Below, one piece after another: positions 22,791 through 30,143 of a stretch of 46,703 nucleotides of DNA. How positions within the stretch are numbered: the first letter of the stretch is position 1; every line of letters begins with the position of its first letter. Origin of the DNA: Prevotella sp. UBA1705. GTDB taxonomy: Bacteria > Bacteroidota > Bacteroidia > Bacteroidales > Bacteroidaceae. The notes under the pieces were generated by a model, which worked only from the letters and a program-made list of their open reading frames with translations, ran no database searches and was not told where the DNA came from. The stretch covers positions 2,786 through 49,488 of the forward strand of contig DCJH01000066.1 of NCBI GenBank assembly GCA_002317385.1, read 5' to 3'. A program made the translations under genes and the position numbers.

Positions 22791-24599
22791 ATGCAGAATA
22801 GAAGTCACTTTTCAGTACTTATTCATGAGCAGGCCAAGAAGTATGGTTCACGCCCTGTGCTGACCTTTCGTAGCTTTGGCAGTCTGAAGTGGAAAACGGT
22901 TTCATGGAACCAATTCTCTCTGCGTGTGAAGCAGGTGAGCAATGCCATGCTCAATCTCGGCATCAAGTCACAGGAAAACATTGCGGTATTTGCCCAAAAC
23001 TGCATACAATATCTATATACCGACTTCGGCGCTTACGGCGTCAGGGCTTGCTCCATACCCTTCTATGCCACAAGCTCCGAGCAGCAGATACAGTTCATGG
23101 TCAACGATGCGCAGGTGAGATTCCTGTTTGTGGGTGAGCAGGAGCAGTACGACAAGGCTCACCGCATCTTTGCCCTCTGTCCGTCGCTGGAGCGCATCAT
23201 CGTGTTCGACGATAGCGTGCGCATCAGTTCGCATGACCCCAACGCCCTGTTCTTCGACGATTTCCTGAAGCTCGGCGAGGACCTTCCGCGCCAGACTGAG
23301 CTGGAGAAGCGATGGGCCGAAGCCAACGACGACGATCTCTGCAACATCCTCTATACGAGCGGCACCACAGGCGACAGTAAGGGTGTGATGCTCACCTACG
23401 GACAGTATAATGCCGCGATGAAGGCCAACGACGAGTGCGTGCCGGTGGGAGAAAAGGACCGTGTGATCAACTTCCTGCCGTTCACCCATATCTTCGAGCG
23501 TGCGTGGGCCTACCTTTCGCTGAGCAAGGGTGCCCAGCTCATTATCAACACCTATCCCCACGAGATACAGGAGTCGATGCGTGAGACCCATCCCACGTGT
23601 ATGTCGAGCGTGCCTCGGTTCTGGGAGAAAGTGTATCAGGCCGTGAACGACAAGATAGATCGTGCCAGCGCCATGCAGCAGAAGCTGTTCAAGCATGCGC
23701 TGAACGTGGGTCGCCGATACAATATAGAATATCTGGCCAACGGCAAGCGCCCGCCTCTCGCTCTCGCTTTGGAATACCGGTTGATGAATGCTTCGGTGCT
23801 CGGACTGGTGCGCAAGCAGCTGGGTCTCGACCATCCGCATTTCTTCCCGACGGCAGGTGCCTACGTCTCCACCGAGGTGGAAGAGTTCGTCCATTCCATC
23901 GGCATAGTGATGCTGGTGGGCTATGGCCTGACCGAGAGCCTGGCCACGGTGTCGTGCGACCACTATGGCAACAGATATACCATAGGTTCTGTGGGTAGGC
24001 TCATCAACGGAATCGAAATCAAGTTCGGCGAGAACGACGAGATATTGCTCAAAGGTCCGACCATCACCAAGGGCTACTACAAGCGCGAAGCGCTCAACGA
24101 GGCCGCGTTTGACAAGGATGGTTTTTTCCACACCGGCGACTCGGGCTACATGAAGGATGGCGAGCTCTATCTCAAAGAGCGCATCAAAGACCTCTTCAAG
24201 ACCAGCAACGGCAAATATATCGCGCCACAGATGGTAGAGTCGATGGTGCTTGTAGACAAGTTCATCGACCAGGTGGCCGTGGTGGCCGACCAGCGTAAAT
24301 TCGTGTCAGCTCTGGTGGTGCCAGAGTTCCGGTTGGTCGAGGAGTGGGCCCGCGACAATGGCATTGCGTTTGAGAGTCGTGAGGATCTCTGCGCCAACGA
24401 GAAGGTGCAGGCCATGATGATGGAGCGTGTGTCGATGCTCCAGCAGGGCTTGGCCCACTACGAGCAGATTAAGCGCATCTCGCTGCTGGCCCATCATTTC
24501 TCGATGGAATCGGGCGAATTGACCAATACTTTGAAGATGCGCCGACCCGTTATCTATAAGAATTATAAGGAAATCATCGATAAGATGTATGAAGAATAG
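22791..24599 (+). CDS. Long-chain fatty acid--CoA ligase (AMP-forming)
   Basis: A 602-residue ANL-superfamily enzyme that activates fatty acids to acyl-AMP and then acyl-CoA. Motifs: the P-loop YTSGTTGDSKGVML, GYGLTESLATVS, HTGDSGYMKDGELYLKERIKD and KTSNGKYIAPQ near the C-terminus. It is cytoplasmic or membrane-associated and feeds exogenous or recycled fatty acids into lipid synthesis. Similar FadD-like proteins are single genes in Bacteroidetes. It has its own promoter box and is followed by a short inverted-repeat element, so it is probably not cotranscribed with prfB. Chain-length preference cannot be told. Confidence 0.92.
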   Translation: MQNRSHFSVLIHEQAKKYGSRPVLTFRSFGSLKWKTVSWNQFSLRVKQVSNAMLNLGIKSQENIAVFAQNCIQYLYTDFGAYGVRACSIPFYATSSEQQIQFMVNDAQVRFLFVGEQEQYDKAHRIFALCPSLERIIVFDDSVRISSHDPNALFFDDFLKLGEDLPRQTELEKRWAEANDDDLCNILYTSGTTGDSKGVMLTYGQYNAAMKANDECVPVGEKDRVINFLPFTHIFERAWAYLSLSKGAQLIINTYPHEIQESMRETHPTCMSSVPRFWEKVYQAVNDKIDRASAMQQKLFKHALNVGRRYNIEYLANGKRPPLALALEYRLMNASVLGLVRKQLGLDHPHFFPTAGAYVSTEVEEFVHSIGIVMLVGYGLTESLATVSCDHYGNRYTIGSVGRLINGIEIKFGENDEILLKGPTITKGYYKREALNEAAFDKDGFFHTGDSGYMKDGELYLKERIKDLFKTSNGKYIAPQMVESMVLVDKFIDQVAVVADQRKFVSALVVPEFRLVEEWARDNGIAFESREDLCANEKVQAMMMERVSMLQQGLAHYEQIKRISLLAHHFSMESGELTNTLKMRRPVIYKNYKEIIDKMYEE

Positions 24600-24601
24600 G
24601 A

Positions 24602-24717
24602 GATGAGGAGTTAAGGAATTGGGGAGTTAAGACAAATGTCTGGGTGTAGATTACAGATGAATGAATCTGCCGACAGGCTATTGTCTCAACTCCTTAACTC
24701 CTCAACTCCTCAACTCC
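24602..24717. repeat. Terminal-inverted-repeat element upstream of prfB
   Basis: The left arm (24602-24635) and the right arm (24681-24717) are inverted repeats built from ggagttaa-like iterations; 28 of 34 positions match by eye. The element lies between the acyl-CoA synthetase stop and the prfB start. It belongs to the same family as 45,113-45,444. Confidence 0.7.
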
Positions 24718-24732
24718 AAAGCTAAAGAAAGA

Positions 24733-25860
24733 ATGATAACATCAGATCAATTGAAGGATGTGTTGGAGCGAACAGAGAAACTCCACCACTATCTTAATAT
24801 CGACCAAAAGAAGATTGAGTTCGAGGAAGAACAGCTTCGCACACAGGCTCCCGACTTCTGGGAGGACCGGAAGCGTGCCGAGGAGCAGATGAAGAAGGTG
24901 AAAGGCATAGAGAAATGGCTCATCGGATATAAGGAAGTGAGCCAGTATGCCGATGAGCTGCAGCTCGCCTTCGACTATTATAAGGAGGAGTTGGTGACCG
25001 AAGAGGAGGTCGATGCCGACTATGCCAAGGCCATCAAAGCCATCGAGGACCTGGAGTTGAAGAACATGCTTCGCCAGCAGGAAGACCCGATGGAGGCCGT
25101 GATGAAGATTAATTCAGGAGCCGGCGGCACCGAAAGCCAGGACTGGGCCAACATGTTGATGCGCATGTATATGCGTTGGTGCGAGGCCCATGGCTACAAA
25201 GTGACCATATCCGACATACAGACGGGCGACGAAGCCGGTATCAAGAGCGTCACGATGACCATCGAAGGCGGCGAGTTTGCCTACGGATTCCTCAAGAGCG
25301 AGAATGGCGTTCACCGTCTGGTGCGTGTGTCGCCCTACAACGCTCAGGGCAAGCGTATGACGAGTTTCGCCAGTGTTTTCGTATCGCCCTTGGTCGACGA
25401 CACCATCGAAGTGTATGTAGACCCAGCCAAAGTGAGCTGGGACACGTTCCGCTCCAGTGGCGCAGGCGGTCAGAATGTGAACAAGGTGGAGTCGGGAGTG
25501 CGTCTCCGCTATCAGTACGAAGACCCCGACACGGGCGAGAAAGAGGAAATTCTCATTGAGAATACAGAGACCCGAGACCAGCCCAAGAACAAGGAAAAGG
25601 CCATGCTTCTGCTCAAGAGCCAACTCTATGACCGTGCCATGAAGAAGCGCATGGAGGCTCAGGCCAAGATCGAGGCGGGCAAGAAGAAGATAGAATGGGG
25701 TAGCCAGATACGCAGCTATGTGTTCGATGACCGCCGCGTGAAAGACCATCGCACGGGCTATCAGACGTCGGATGTCGATGGCGTGATGGATGGAAAGCTC
25801 GACGAATTCATCAAGGCCTACCTCATGGAATTCCCTGTTAACGACGAAGAGAACATCTAA
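24733..25860 (+). CDS. prfB: Peptide chain release factor 2
   Basis: RF2 terminates translation at UGA and UAA. The 375-residue protein has the GGQ motif that triggers peptidyl-tRNA hydrolysis (SGAGGQNVNKVESGVR). The stop-recognition loop reads SPY (VRVSPYNAQGKRMTSF) where the textbook tripeptide is SPF. The gene is in one frame throughout: at the place where many prfB genes have a CTT TGA programmed frameshift, the sequence reads cttaatatcgac (YLNID), so the classic autoregulatory frameshift is absent. ATG at 24,733 is chosen; an upstream in-frame start at 24,661 would translate the repeat. It is followed 41 bases later by a small membrane protein gene. Confidence 0.95.
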   Translation: MITSDQLKDVLERTEKLHHYLNIDQKKIEFEEEQLRTQAPDFWEDRKRAEEQMKKVKGIEKWLIGYKEVSQYADELQLAFDYYKEELVTEEEVDADYAKAIKAIEDLELKNMLRQQEDPMEAVMKINSGAGGTESQDWANMLMRMYMRWCEAHGYKVTISDIQTGDEAGIKSVTMTIEGGEFAYGFLKSENGVHRLVRVSPYNAQGKRMTSFASVFVSPLVDDTIEVYVDPAKVSWDTFRSSGAGGQNVNKVESGVRLRYQYEDPDTGEKEEILIENTETRDQPKNKEKAMLLLKSQLYDRAMKKRMEAQAKIEAGKKKIEWGSQIRSYVFDDRRVKDHRTGYQTSDVDGVMDGKLDEFIKAYLMEFPVNDEENI

Positions 25861-25901
25861 CGAGATACAACCTAAAGTACAACCTACTAATTTGAAATGT
25901 T

Positions 25902-26090
25902 ATGAGCAATAAGAACGACAGCAAGCACGTACCCGTGCACGAGGTTAGACAGACCGCCAAGGAGGTGAAGAAGGCCAACCATGAGGTGAAGCAGAAAAGC
26001 CAAGGCGATAGAGTGGTGAAATGGATCTTTATCGCTCTGCTGGTGCTGGCCATCCTCTACATGATCTGGACAGTAACTGTTGTGGCATGA
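25902..26090 (+). CDS. Small single-pass membrane protein, unknown function
   Basis: A 62-residue protein with a charged Lys/His-rich N-terminus (KEVKKANHEVKQKSQGDR) and one C-terminal transmembrane helix (VVKWIFIALLVLAILYMIW). The stop overlaps the ATG of the CYTH gene by three bases (ATGA), and it follows prfB closely, so it appears to be a real member of a prfB-smallORF-CYTH transcript. I do not recognise a family and no function can be given. Confidence 0.65.
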   Translation: MSNKNDSKHVPVHEVRQTAKEVKKANHEVKQKSQGDRVVKWIFIALLVLAILYMIWTVTVVA

Positions 26091-26587
26091 GCGGGCTGGA
26101 GATAGAACGGAAATTCCTCGTCAGGCGAGGTGGCGCGTATAGGCGCGCCGCCTATGCCTCGAGCCACATCCAGCAGGGATACATACCGGCCGACGGTGCC
26201 ACGGTGCGCATCAGGGTGCGCGACGAGCAGGCATTCCTCACCATCAAGGCCCGCAGCGTCAATGGCGGCATGACCCGATATGAGTTTGAGAAGGAGATAA
26301 CGCTCGACGAAGCACATCATCTCCTGCAGCTCTGCAAGGGCGGCGTGATCGACAAGCACCGCTATCTGGTGAAGAGCGGAGACCATGTTTTCGAGGTCGA
26401 TGAGTTTCACGGCGACAACGATGGACTCGTGATGGCCGAGGTGGAACTATCTCATGAGAGCGAGAGTTATGCCACTCCCGACTTCATCGGGCCCGAGGTG
26501 ACCGGTGATCCACACTTCTATAATTCCAACTTGCTTATGAATCCTTATTCCTCCTGGAAAGAATTAGTGCCAGAGGAATACCGATAA
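26087..26587 (+). CDS. CYTH domain protein (triphosphate tunnel metalloenzyme family)
   Basis: A 166-residue protein starting MSGLEIERKFLV, the ExExK signature of the CYTH/TTM family, followed by the tunnel strands QQGYIPADGATVRIRVRD, LTIKAR, RYEFEKEI and VFEVDEFHGDNDGLVMAEVEL. Family members are tripolyphosphatases or adenylate cyclases; small bacterial stand-alone forms are mostly inorganic triphosphatases, so that is the likelier activity. It is coupled by a four-base overlap to the small membrane protein. Its 3' end overlaps the convergent VanZ-like gene by 53 bases. Confidence 0.88.
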   Translation: MSGLEIERKFLVRRGGAYRRAAYASSHIQQGYIPADGATVRIRVRDEQAFLTIKARSVNGGMTRYEFEKEITLDEAHHLLQLCKGGVIDKHRYLVKSGDHVFEVDEFHGDNDGLVMAEVELSHESESYATPDFIGPEVTGDPHFYNSNLLMNPYSSWKELVPEEYR

Positions 26588-26939
26588 TCATACCCAGGAA
26601 CACCCCTATGGCATCGGCCCAGAAGTCCATGATGTCGCCGCTCCGGTTGCCGCCGGTGCACGTGGCCTGCACAATCTCGATGAGTCCGCCCAGCAATAGC
26701 GGCATGACGAAGGCGTAGAAAAACGTCTTTCCCTTGTCTATGCGCCGATGGCGGAATCCATATTCGGCCCACAACAGCATGCAGAGGCCCCCATACATCA
26801 CAAAGTGTGTCCACTTGTCGACCATCGAAATGTTGTTCAATGGGGTATCGGGGATGGGTATAAGACATAGTATCCAGATGCACAGAATGCACAGACAGGA
26901 GAATGGATAAGTCTTGAGGAAATATGTAATCAAGTTCAT
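26535..26939 (-). CDS. VanZ-like membrane protein
   Basis: About 134 residues with four likely transmembrane helices (for example FSCLCILCIWILCLIPIP, FVMYGGLCMLLWAEYG, FYAFVMPLLLGGLIEIVQ and GVFLGMIIGIPLALIL) and the VanZ-like motif KWTHFVMYGGL with DFWADAIG. The family is named after the teicoplanin-resistance protein VanZ, but most members have no known role; nothing here suggests glycopeptide resistance. The start at 26,939 (MNLITYFLK) is chosen because the minus-strand -7 box at 26,966-26,959 leaves too little room for 26,951, though a leaderless start there is possible. Confidence 0.82.
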   Translation of the reverse strand: MNLITYFLKTYPFSCLCILCIWILCLIPIPDTPLNNISMVDKWTHFVMYGGLCMLLWAEYGFRHRRIDKGKTFFYAFVMPLLLGGLIEIVQATCTGGNRSGDIMDFWADAIGVFLGMIIGIPLALILSRRNKDS

Positions 26940-26958
26940 TTTTACTTTCATTTGAATG

Positions 26959-26986
26959 CAAAAGTAGATATTTTTTTATACTTTTG
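26959..26986. promoter_or_regulatory. Divergent promoters of the VanZ-like and NSS transporter genes
   Basis: TACTTTTG occurs on both strands, at 26,966-26,959 (minus, toward the VanZ-like gene) and 26,979-26,986 (plus, toward the transporter), separated by 12 bases. Both fit the TAnnTTTG -7 box; each lies where the other's upstream region would be, so the two promoters probably compete. Confidence 0.55.
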
Positions 26987-27011
26987 CAATGAAAATAAGA
27001 TTTATTGTGAT

Positions 27012-28370
27012 ATGTCTGAAGAAAGAGCGAGTTTTGGAAGCAAGCTTGGAATGATCTTGGCCACGGCCGGAGGTGCTGTGGGTTTGGGCAATGTCTGGCG
27101 GTTTCCCTATATGACCGGGTCCAACGGCGGTGCCGCGTTCATCCTCATTTACATCGGTTGCGTGTTGCTGTTGGGCATTCCCTGCATGGTCTCTGAGTTC
27201 ATCATCGGGCGGCACGGAGCCTCCAACACCTATCGGGCATATTCCAAAATGAGTCGCGGCACGGCCTGGAAGTATGTGGGCTTGCTCGGCGTGCTCACCG
27301 GATTTCTCATTACCGGCTACTACGGCGTGGTGTCGGGCTGGTGTCTGCAGTATGTCTACGCCTCGGTGATGGGCGAACTTCATGGCAATCCGGAGTATGT
27401 GACGAGCTATTTCCAGAGCTTCTCGGGCAGTCCGGTGCGACCCATATTCTGGCTCGCCATCATCCTTTTGATAGCCCATTACGTCATCATCCACGGCGTG
27501 CGAGGCGGCATAGAGAAGGCCTCCAAGCTGATGATGCCCACCCTTTTCATCCTCCTATTAGTCATTGTGGTGGCCTCCTGCCTGTTGCCCGGAGCCGGAA
27601 AAGGCATAGAATTCCTCTTCAAGCCCGACTTCGCCAAGGTAGACAAGGGCGTGTTTCTCAGCGCACTGGGCCAGTCGTTCTACTCCCTGAGCATTGCCAT
27701 GGGCTGCATCTGCACCTATGCTTCCTACTACACACGCCACACCAACCTACTTCATTCGGCCATCCAGGTGTCCGTGGTCGACACCATGGTGGCCATCCTC
27801 GCCGGCCTGATGATATTTCCCGCCGCCTTCTCGGTGGGCGTAAACCCCGACAGTGGGCCCTCGCTCATCTTCATCACCCTGCCCAACGTGTTCAGTCAGG
27901 CGTTCTCGGGCATGCCCGTCGTGGGCTGGGTGGTGTCGCTGCTGTTCTATGTTCTGCTGTCGCTGGCGGCCCTCACCTCCCTCATCTCGCTCCACGAGGT
28001 GAGCACATCTTTCTTTCACGAGGAGTTCCATCTGTCCAGACACCGGGGCGCCATCGTCGTCACGGCCACCACATTCACCATCGGCGCTATCTGCTCGCTG
28101 TCGCTGGGCAACTGGCGATTCATGCAGATTGACGGCAAAACACTGTTCGACGTGTTCGACTTTGTGACCGGACAGATCTTCCTACCCATAGGCGGATTCC
28201 TCACCTGCCTGTTCCTCGGCTGGTTTGTACCGGCGAAAATCGTGAAAGACGAGTTCACCAACTGGGGCACGCTCAGTGCCCGTTTCTTCGGCGTGTTCCT
28301 GTTCTTGGTGCGATTTATCTGCCCCATAGCCATACTCGCCATATTTCTCCATCAGTTCAACTTGATCTGA
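27012..28370 (+). CDS. Sodium-dependent transporter of the neurotransmitter:sodium symporter family
   Basis: A 452-residue inner-membrane symporter. The first helix shows the NSS signature ATAGGAVGLGNVWRFPYM with the unwound sodium and substrate site, followed by GSNGGAAFILIYIGCVLLLG. About 11 to 12 membrane helices are visible. Bacterial members (LeuT, MhsT, TnaT) take up amino acids with sodium; the substrate cannot be assigned. ATG at 27,012 (MSEERASFGSKLG) matches the family start and lies 26 bases after a -7 box; an upstream in-frame start at 26,952 is before the promoter. Confidence 0.93.
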   Translation: MSEERASFGSKLGMILATAGGAVGLGNVWRFPYMTGSNGGAAFILIYIGCVLLLGIPCMVSEFIIGRHGASNTYRAYSKMSRGTAWKYVGLLGVLTGFLITGYYGVVSGWCLQYVYASVMGELHGNPEYVTSYFQSFSGSPVRPIFWLAIILLIAHYVIIHGVRGGIEKASKLMMPTLFILLLVIVVASCLLPGAGKGIEFLFKPDFAKVDKGVFLSALGQSFYSLSIAMGCICTYASYYTRHTNLLHSAIQVSVVDTMVAILAGLMIFPAAFSVGVNPDSGPSLIFITLPNVFSQAFSGMPVVGWVVSLLFYVLLSLAALTSLISLHEVSTSFFHEEFHLSRHRGAIVVTATTFTIGAICSLSLGNWRFMQIDGKTLFDVFDFVTGQIFLPIGGFLTCLFLGWFVPAKIVKDEFTNWGTLSARFFGVFLFLVRFICPIAILAIFLHQFNLI

Positions 28371-28420
28371 TTGGCGCGCTACGCAGGCCTGATTCATAGT
28401 CAGATCACTTTCCATCGCCC

Positions 28421-29314
28421 ATGAATCTCAAAGAATTCTTCTATTTCAACCGCTCAGACCGGGGCGTCATCCTGCTCTTCCTGTTGGTCGCCGTGGTTGC
28501 CACCGCCCTCATTTTCTATGTAGGCGGCGGGGAGGAAAACACGACCATGCCCGTGGCCGACAGCCTTGGCGCGAAGAACGCAGAGGCTCTTGCAAGAGAC
28601 GAACATCCCGCCGAACCTTATTTCCAGGGCGAGAGCCGCAAGGCCGAACGCTTTGCCTTCGACCCCAACACGGCCGACAGCACCCAGCTGCTGCGCCTCG
28701 GACTGCAGCCGTGGCAGGTGCGCAACATCTACAGATACCGCGCGGCAGGCGGCGTCTACCGCCGTGCGGCCGACTTCGCGCGCCTCTACGGACTCACCCA
28801 GAAGCAGTTTCGAGAGCTCCAGCCCTACATCTGCATCAGCCAAGACTATGCTCCTGCCGCCGCCCTCTACACCCCCGAGGAGCACGCGCCGCGTGACACC
28901 GTGCGCCGGTTTCCCACCAAACTGCGGCCCACGGAGCGCATCGACCTCAACACTGCCGACACTTCGGCGCTCCAGCGCGTGCCCGGCATAGGCAGCTACT
29001 ATGCCCGGCGCATTGTGGCCTACCGCGAGCGGCTGGGCGGTTACTACAGCGCGGCACAGCTGCGGGAGATAGAAGATTTTCCCGAAGGGGCCATTTCTTT
29101 CTTCGTTTTGAGTAACAATATCCACAAAATCAACGTCAATCAATTAAAGCTCAGTGAGCTCAAGCGCCATCCTTACTTCAATTATTATATGGCCAAAAGT
29201 CTCACCGACTACCGCAGGCTGCGCGGATCACTCCACAGTCTCGACGAGCTGAGGCTGCTCAAAGACTTTACGCCGCAGGCCATTGAGCGATTGAAGCCCT
29301 ACGTGGAATTTTAA
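28421..29314 (+). CDS. Helix-hairpin-helix (ComEA-like) membrane-anchored protein
   Basis: A 297-residue protein with an N-terminal transmembrane anchor (VILLFLLVAVVATALIFYVGG, about 16-36) and three helix-hairpin-helix DNA-binding units: FDPNTADSTQLLRLGLQPWQ, IDLNTADTSALQRVPGIGSY and INVNQLKLSELKRHPYFNYY. ComEA-type proteins bind DNA during uptake; in Bacteroidetes such multi-HhH proteins are common and their role is not established. It follows the transporter by 50 bases and precedes the DUF4252 gene by 14 bases. Confidence 0.85.
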   Translation: MNLKEFFYFNRSDRGVILLFLLVAVVATALIFYVGGGEENTTMPVADSLGAKNAEALARDEHPAEPYFQGESRKAERFAFDPNTADSTQLLRLGLQPWQVRNIYRYRAAGGVYRRAADFARLYGLTQKQFRELQPYICISQDYAPAAALYTPEEHAPRDTVRRFPTKLRPTERIDLNTADTSALQRVPGIGSYYARRIVAYRERLGGYYSAAQLREIEDFPEGAISFFVLSNNIHKINVNQLKLSELKRHPYFNYYMAKSLTDYRRLRGSLHSLDELRLLKDFTPQAIERLKPYVEF

Positions 29315-29328
29315 AACCCAGATAGATT

Positions 29329-29799
29329 ATGAAGAAATTATTGTTCACCCTCGTGCTCATGCTGACCTGTCAGCTTGCCTTCGCCCAGACAGCACGTACC
29401 ATTTTCGACGATTATAAGGATGAGAAGCATGCCCAGTTTGTGAGTGTTCCCCGCGTGTTGATGTCTATTGCGGCCAACAAGATGAAGGACAACAACATGC
29501 AGGCAGTGATGAAAGAGGTGAAGTCGATGAAGGTTCTCACCCTCAGCGACTGCCGCAAGAGCACGCGCAAGGGCTTTGTGAAGAAGATCACGGCGCTGCC
29601 CTCCAAGGGCTACGAGGAGTTTACCCGTGTGAAAGACAATAAGGACAATGTGCTGGTGCTGGCTCGCAAGGGCGCGCAATACATCGAAGAGATTGTGCTG
29701 TTGGCCAGCGACGAGAACGACTGCGTGGGCATTTACATCACCGGCGAAATCAATCCGGAGGACATGGATGCCGTCATCAGCATGGCCGAGGACTATTAA
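29329..29799 (+). CDS. DUF4252 secreted protein
   Basis: A 156-residue exported protein with a clear signal peptide (MKKLLFTLVLMLTCQLAFAQ). The mature part (FVSVPRVLMSIAANKMKD, EVKSMKVLTLSDC, and GIYITGEINPEDMDAVI near the end) fits the DUF4252 family of Bacteroidetes. No function is known. It follows the helix-hairpin-helix gene by 14 bases and probably shares its transcript. Confidence 0.8.
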   Translation: MKKLLFTLVLMLTCQLAFAQTARTIFDDYKDEKHAQFVSVPRVLMSIAANKMKDNNMQAVMKEVKSMKVLTLSDCRKSTRKGFVKKITALPSKGYEEFTRVKDNKDNVLVLARKGAQYIEEIVLLASDENDCVGIYITGEINPEDMDAVISMAEDY

Positions 29800-29863
29800 C
29801 CCCGACCACTTCAGGCCTCAGGCTTATCACACTGATTATCAATCATTTGACGATTATCACCAA

Positions 29864-29962
29864 GTCGCTTTGCGATAAGGTGCTAATCGTCTTGCGTTTA
29901 GTACCTATTCATCGCGCCTTTAGTACCGAATCGTCGTGCGATTCGGTACTGATCTCAAGACG
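29864..29962. repeat. Degenerate 22-bp tandem repeat array
   Basis: Three to four units of 21-23 bp, such as GTACCTATTCATCGCGCC and GTACCGAATCGTCGTGCG, related to the CTACCTAATC-N5-GCGATTA unit at 11,988 but more diverged. It lies in the 344-bp gap between the DUF4252 and SusD-like genes, which otherwise holds only hairpins. Confidence 0.65.
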
Positions 29963-30028
29963 GCGAGATAGGGCTGGCCAAACGGCGAGGCTGAGCATGG
30001 GAATCATACACCCACCGATACAAAAGCA

Positions 30029-30060
30029 AGCTACACCGACGCACAAGCGCCAGTGTAGCT
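30029..30060. terminator. Hairpin in the DUF4252/SusD intergenic region
   Basis: AGCTACAC (30029-30036) pairs with GTGTAGCT (30053-30060). It may end the rightward DUF4252 transcript; no T-tract follows. Confidence 0.4.
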
Positions 30061-30073
30061 ATGGTAGTTGGTA

Positions 30074-30097
30074 GGCGGGGGCCGAAGGGCCGTCGCC
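30074..30097 (-). terminator. GC-rich hairpin downstream of the SusCD operon
   Basis: GGCGGGGGCC and GGCCGTCGCC flank a GAAG loop (two weak pairs), 47 bases past the SusD-like stop on the minus strand. It is the likely end of the SusC-SusD transcript. Confidence 0.5.
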
Positions 30098-30143
30098 TCA
30101 ACGTCTCACCGCAATGTGGTGGGACTATTGTGTTAAAAGAGAA

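Noticed and set aside
24661..24732. N-terminal extension of prfB
   Set aside because: The extension would translate the right arm of an inverted-repeat element (Leu/Asn/Ser-rich, no RF2 similarity).
26535..26951. Glycopeptide resistance gene
   Set aside because: The protein is only VanZ-like in fold; no vanA/H/X or regulator genes are near and the family is widespread without resistance.
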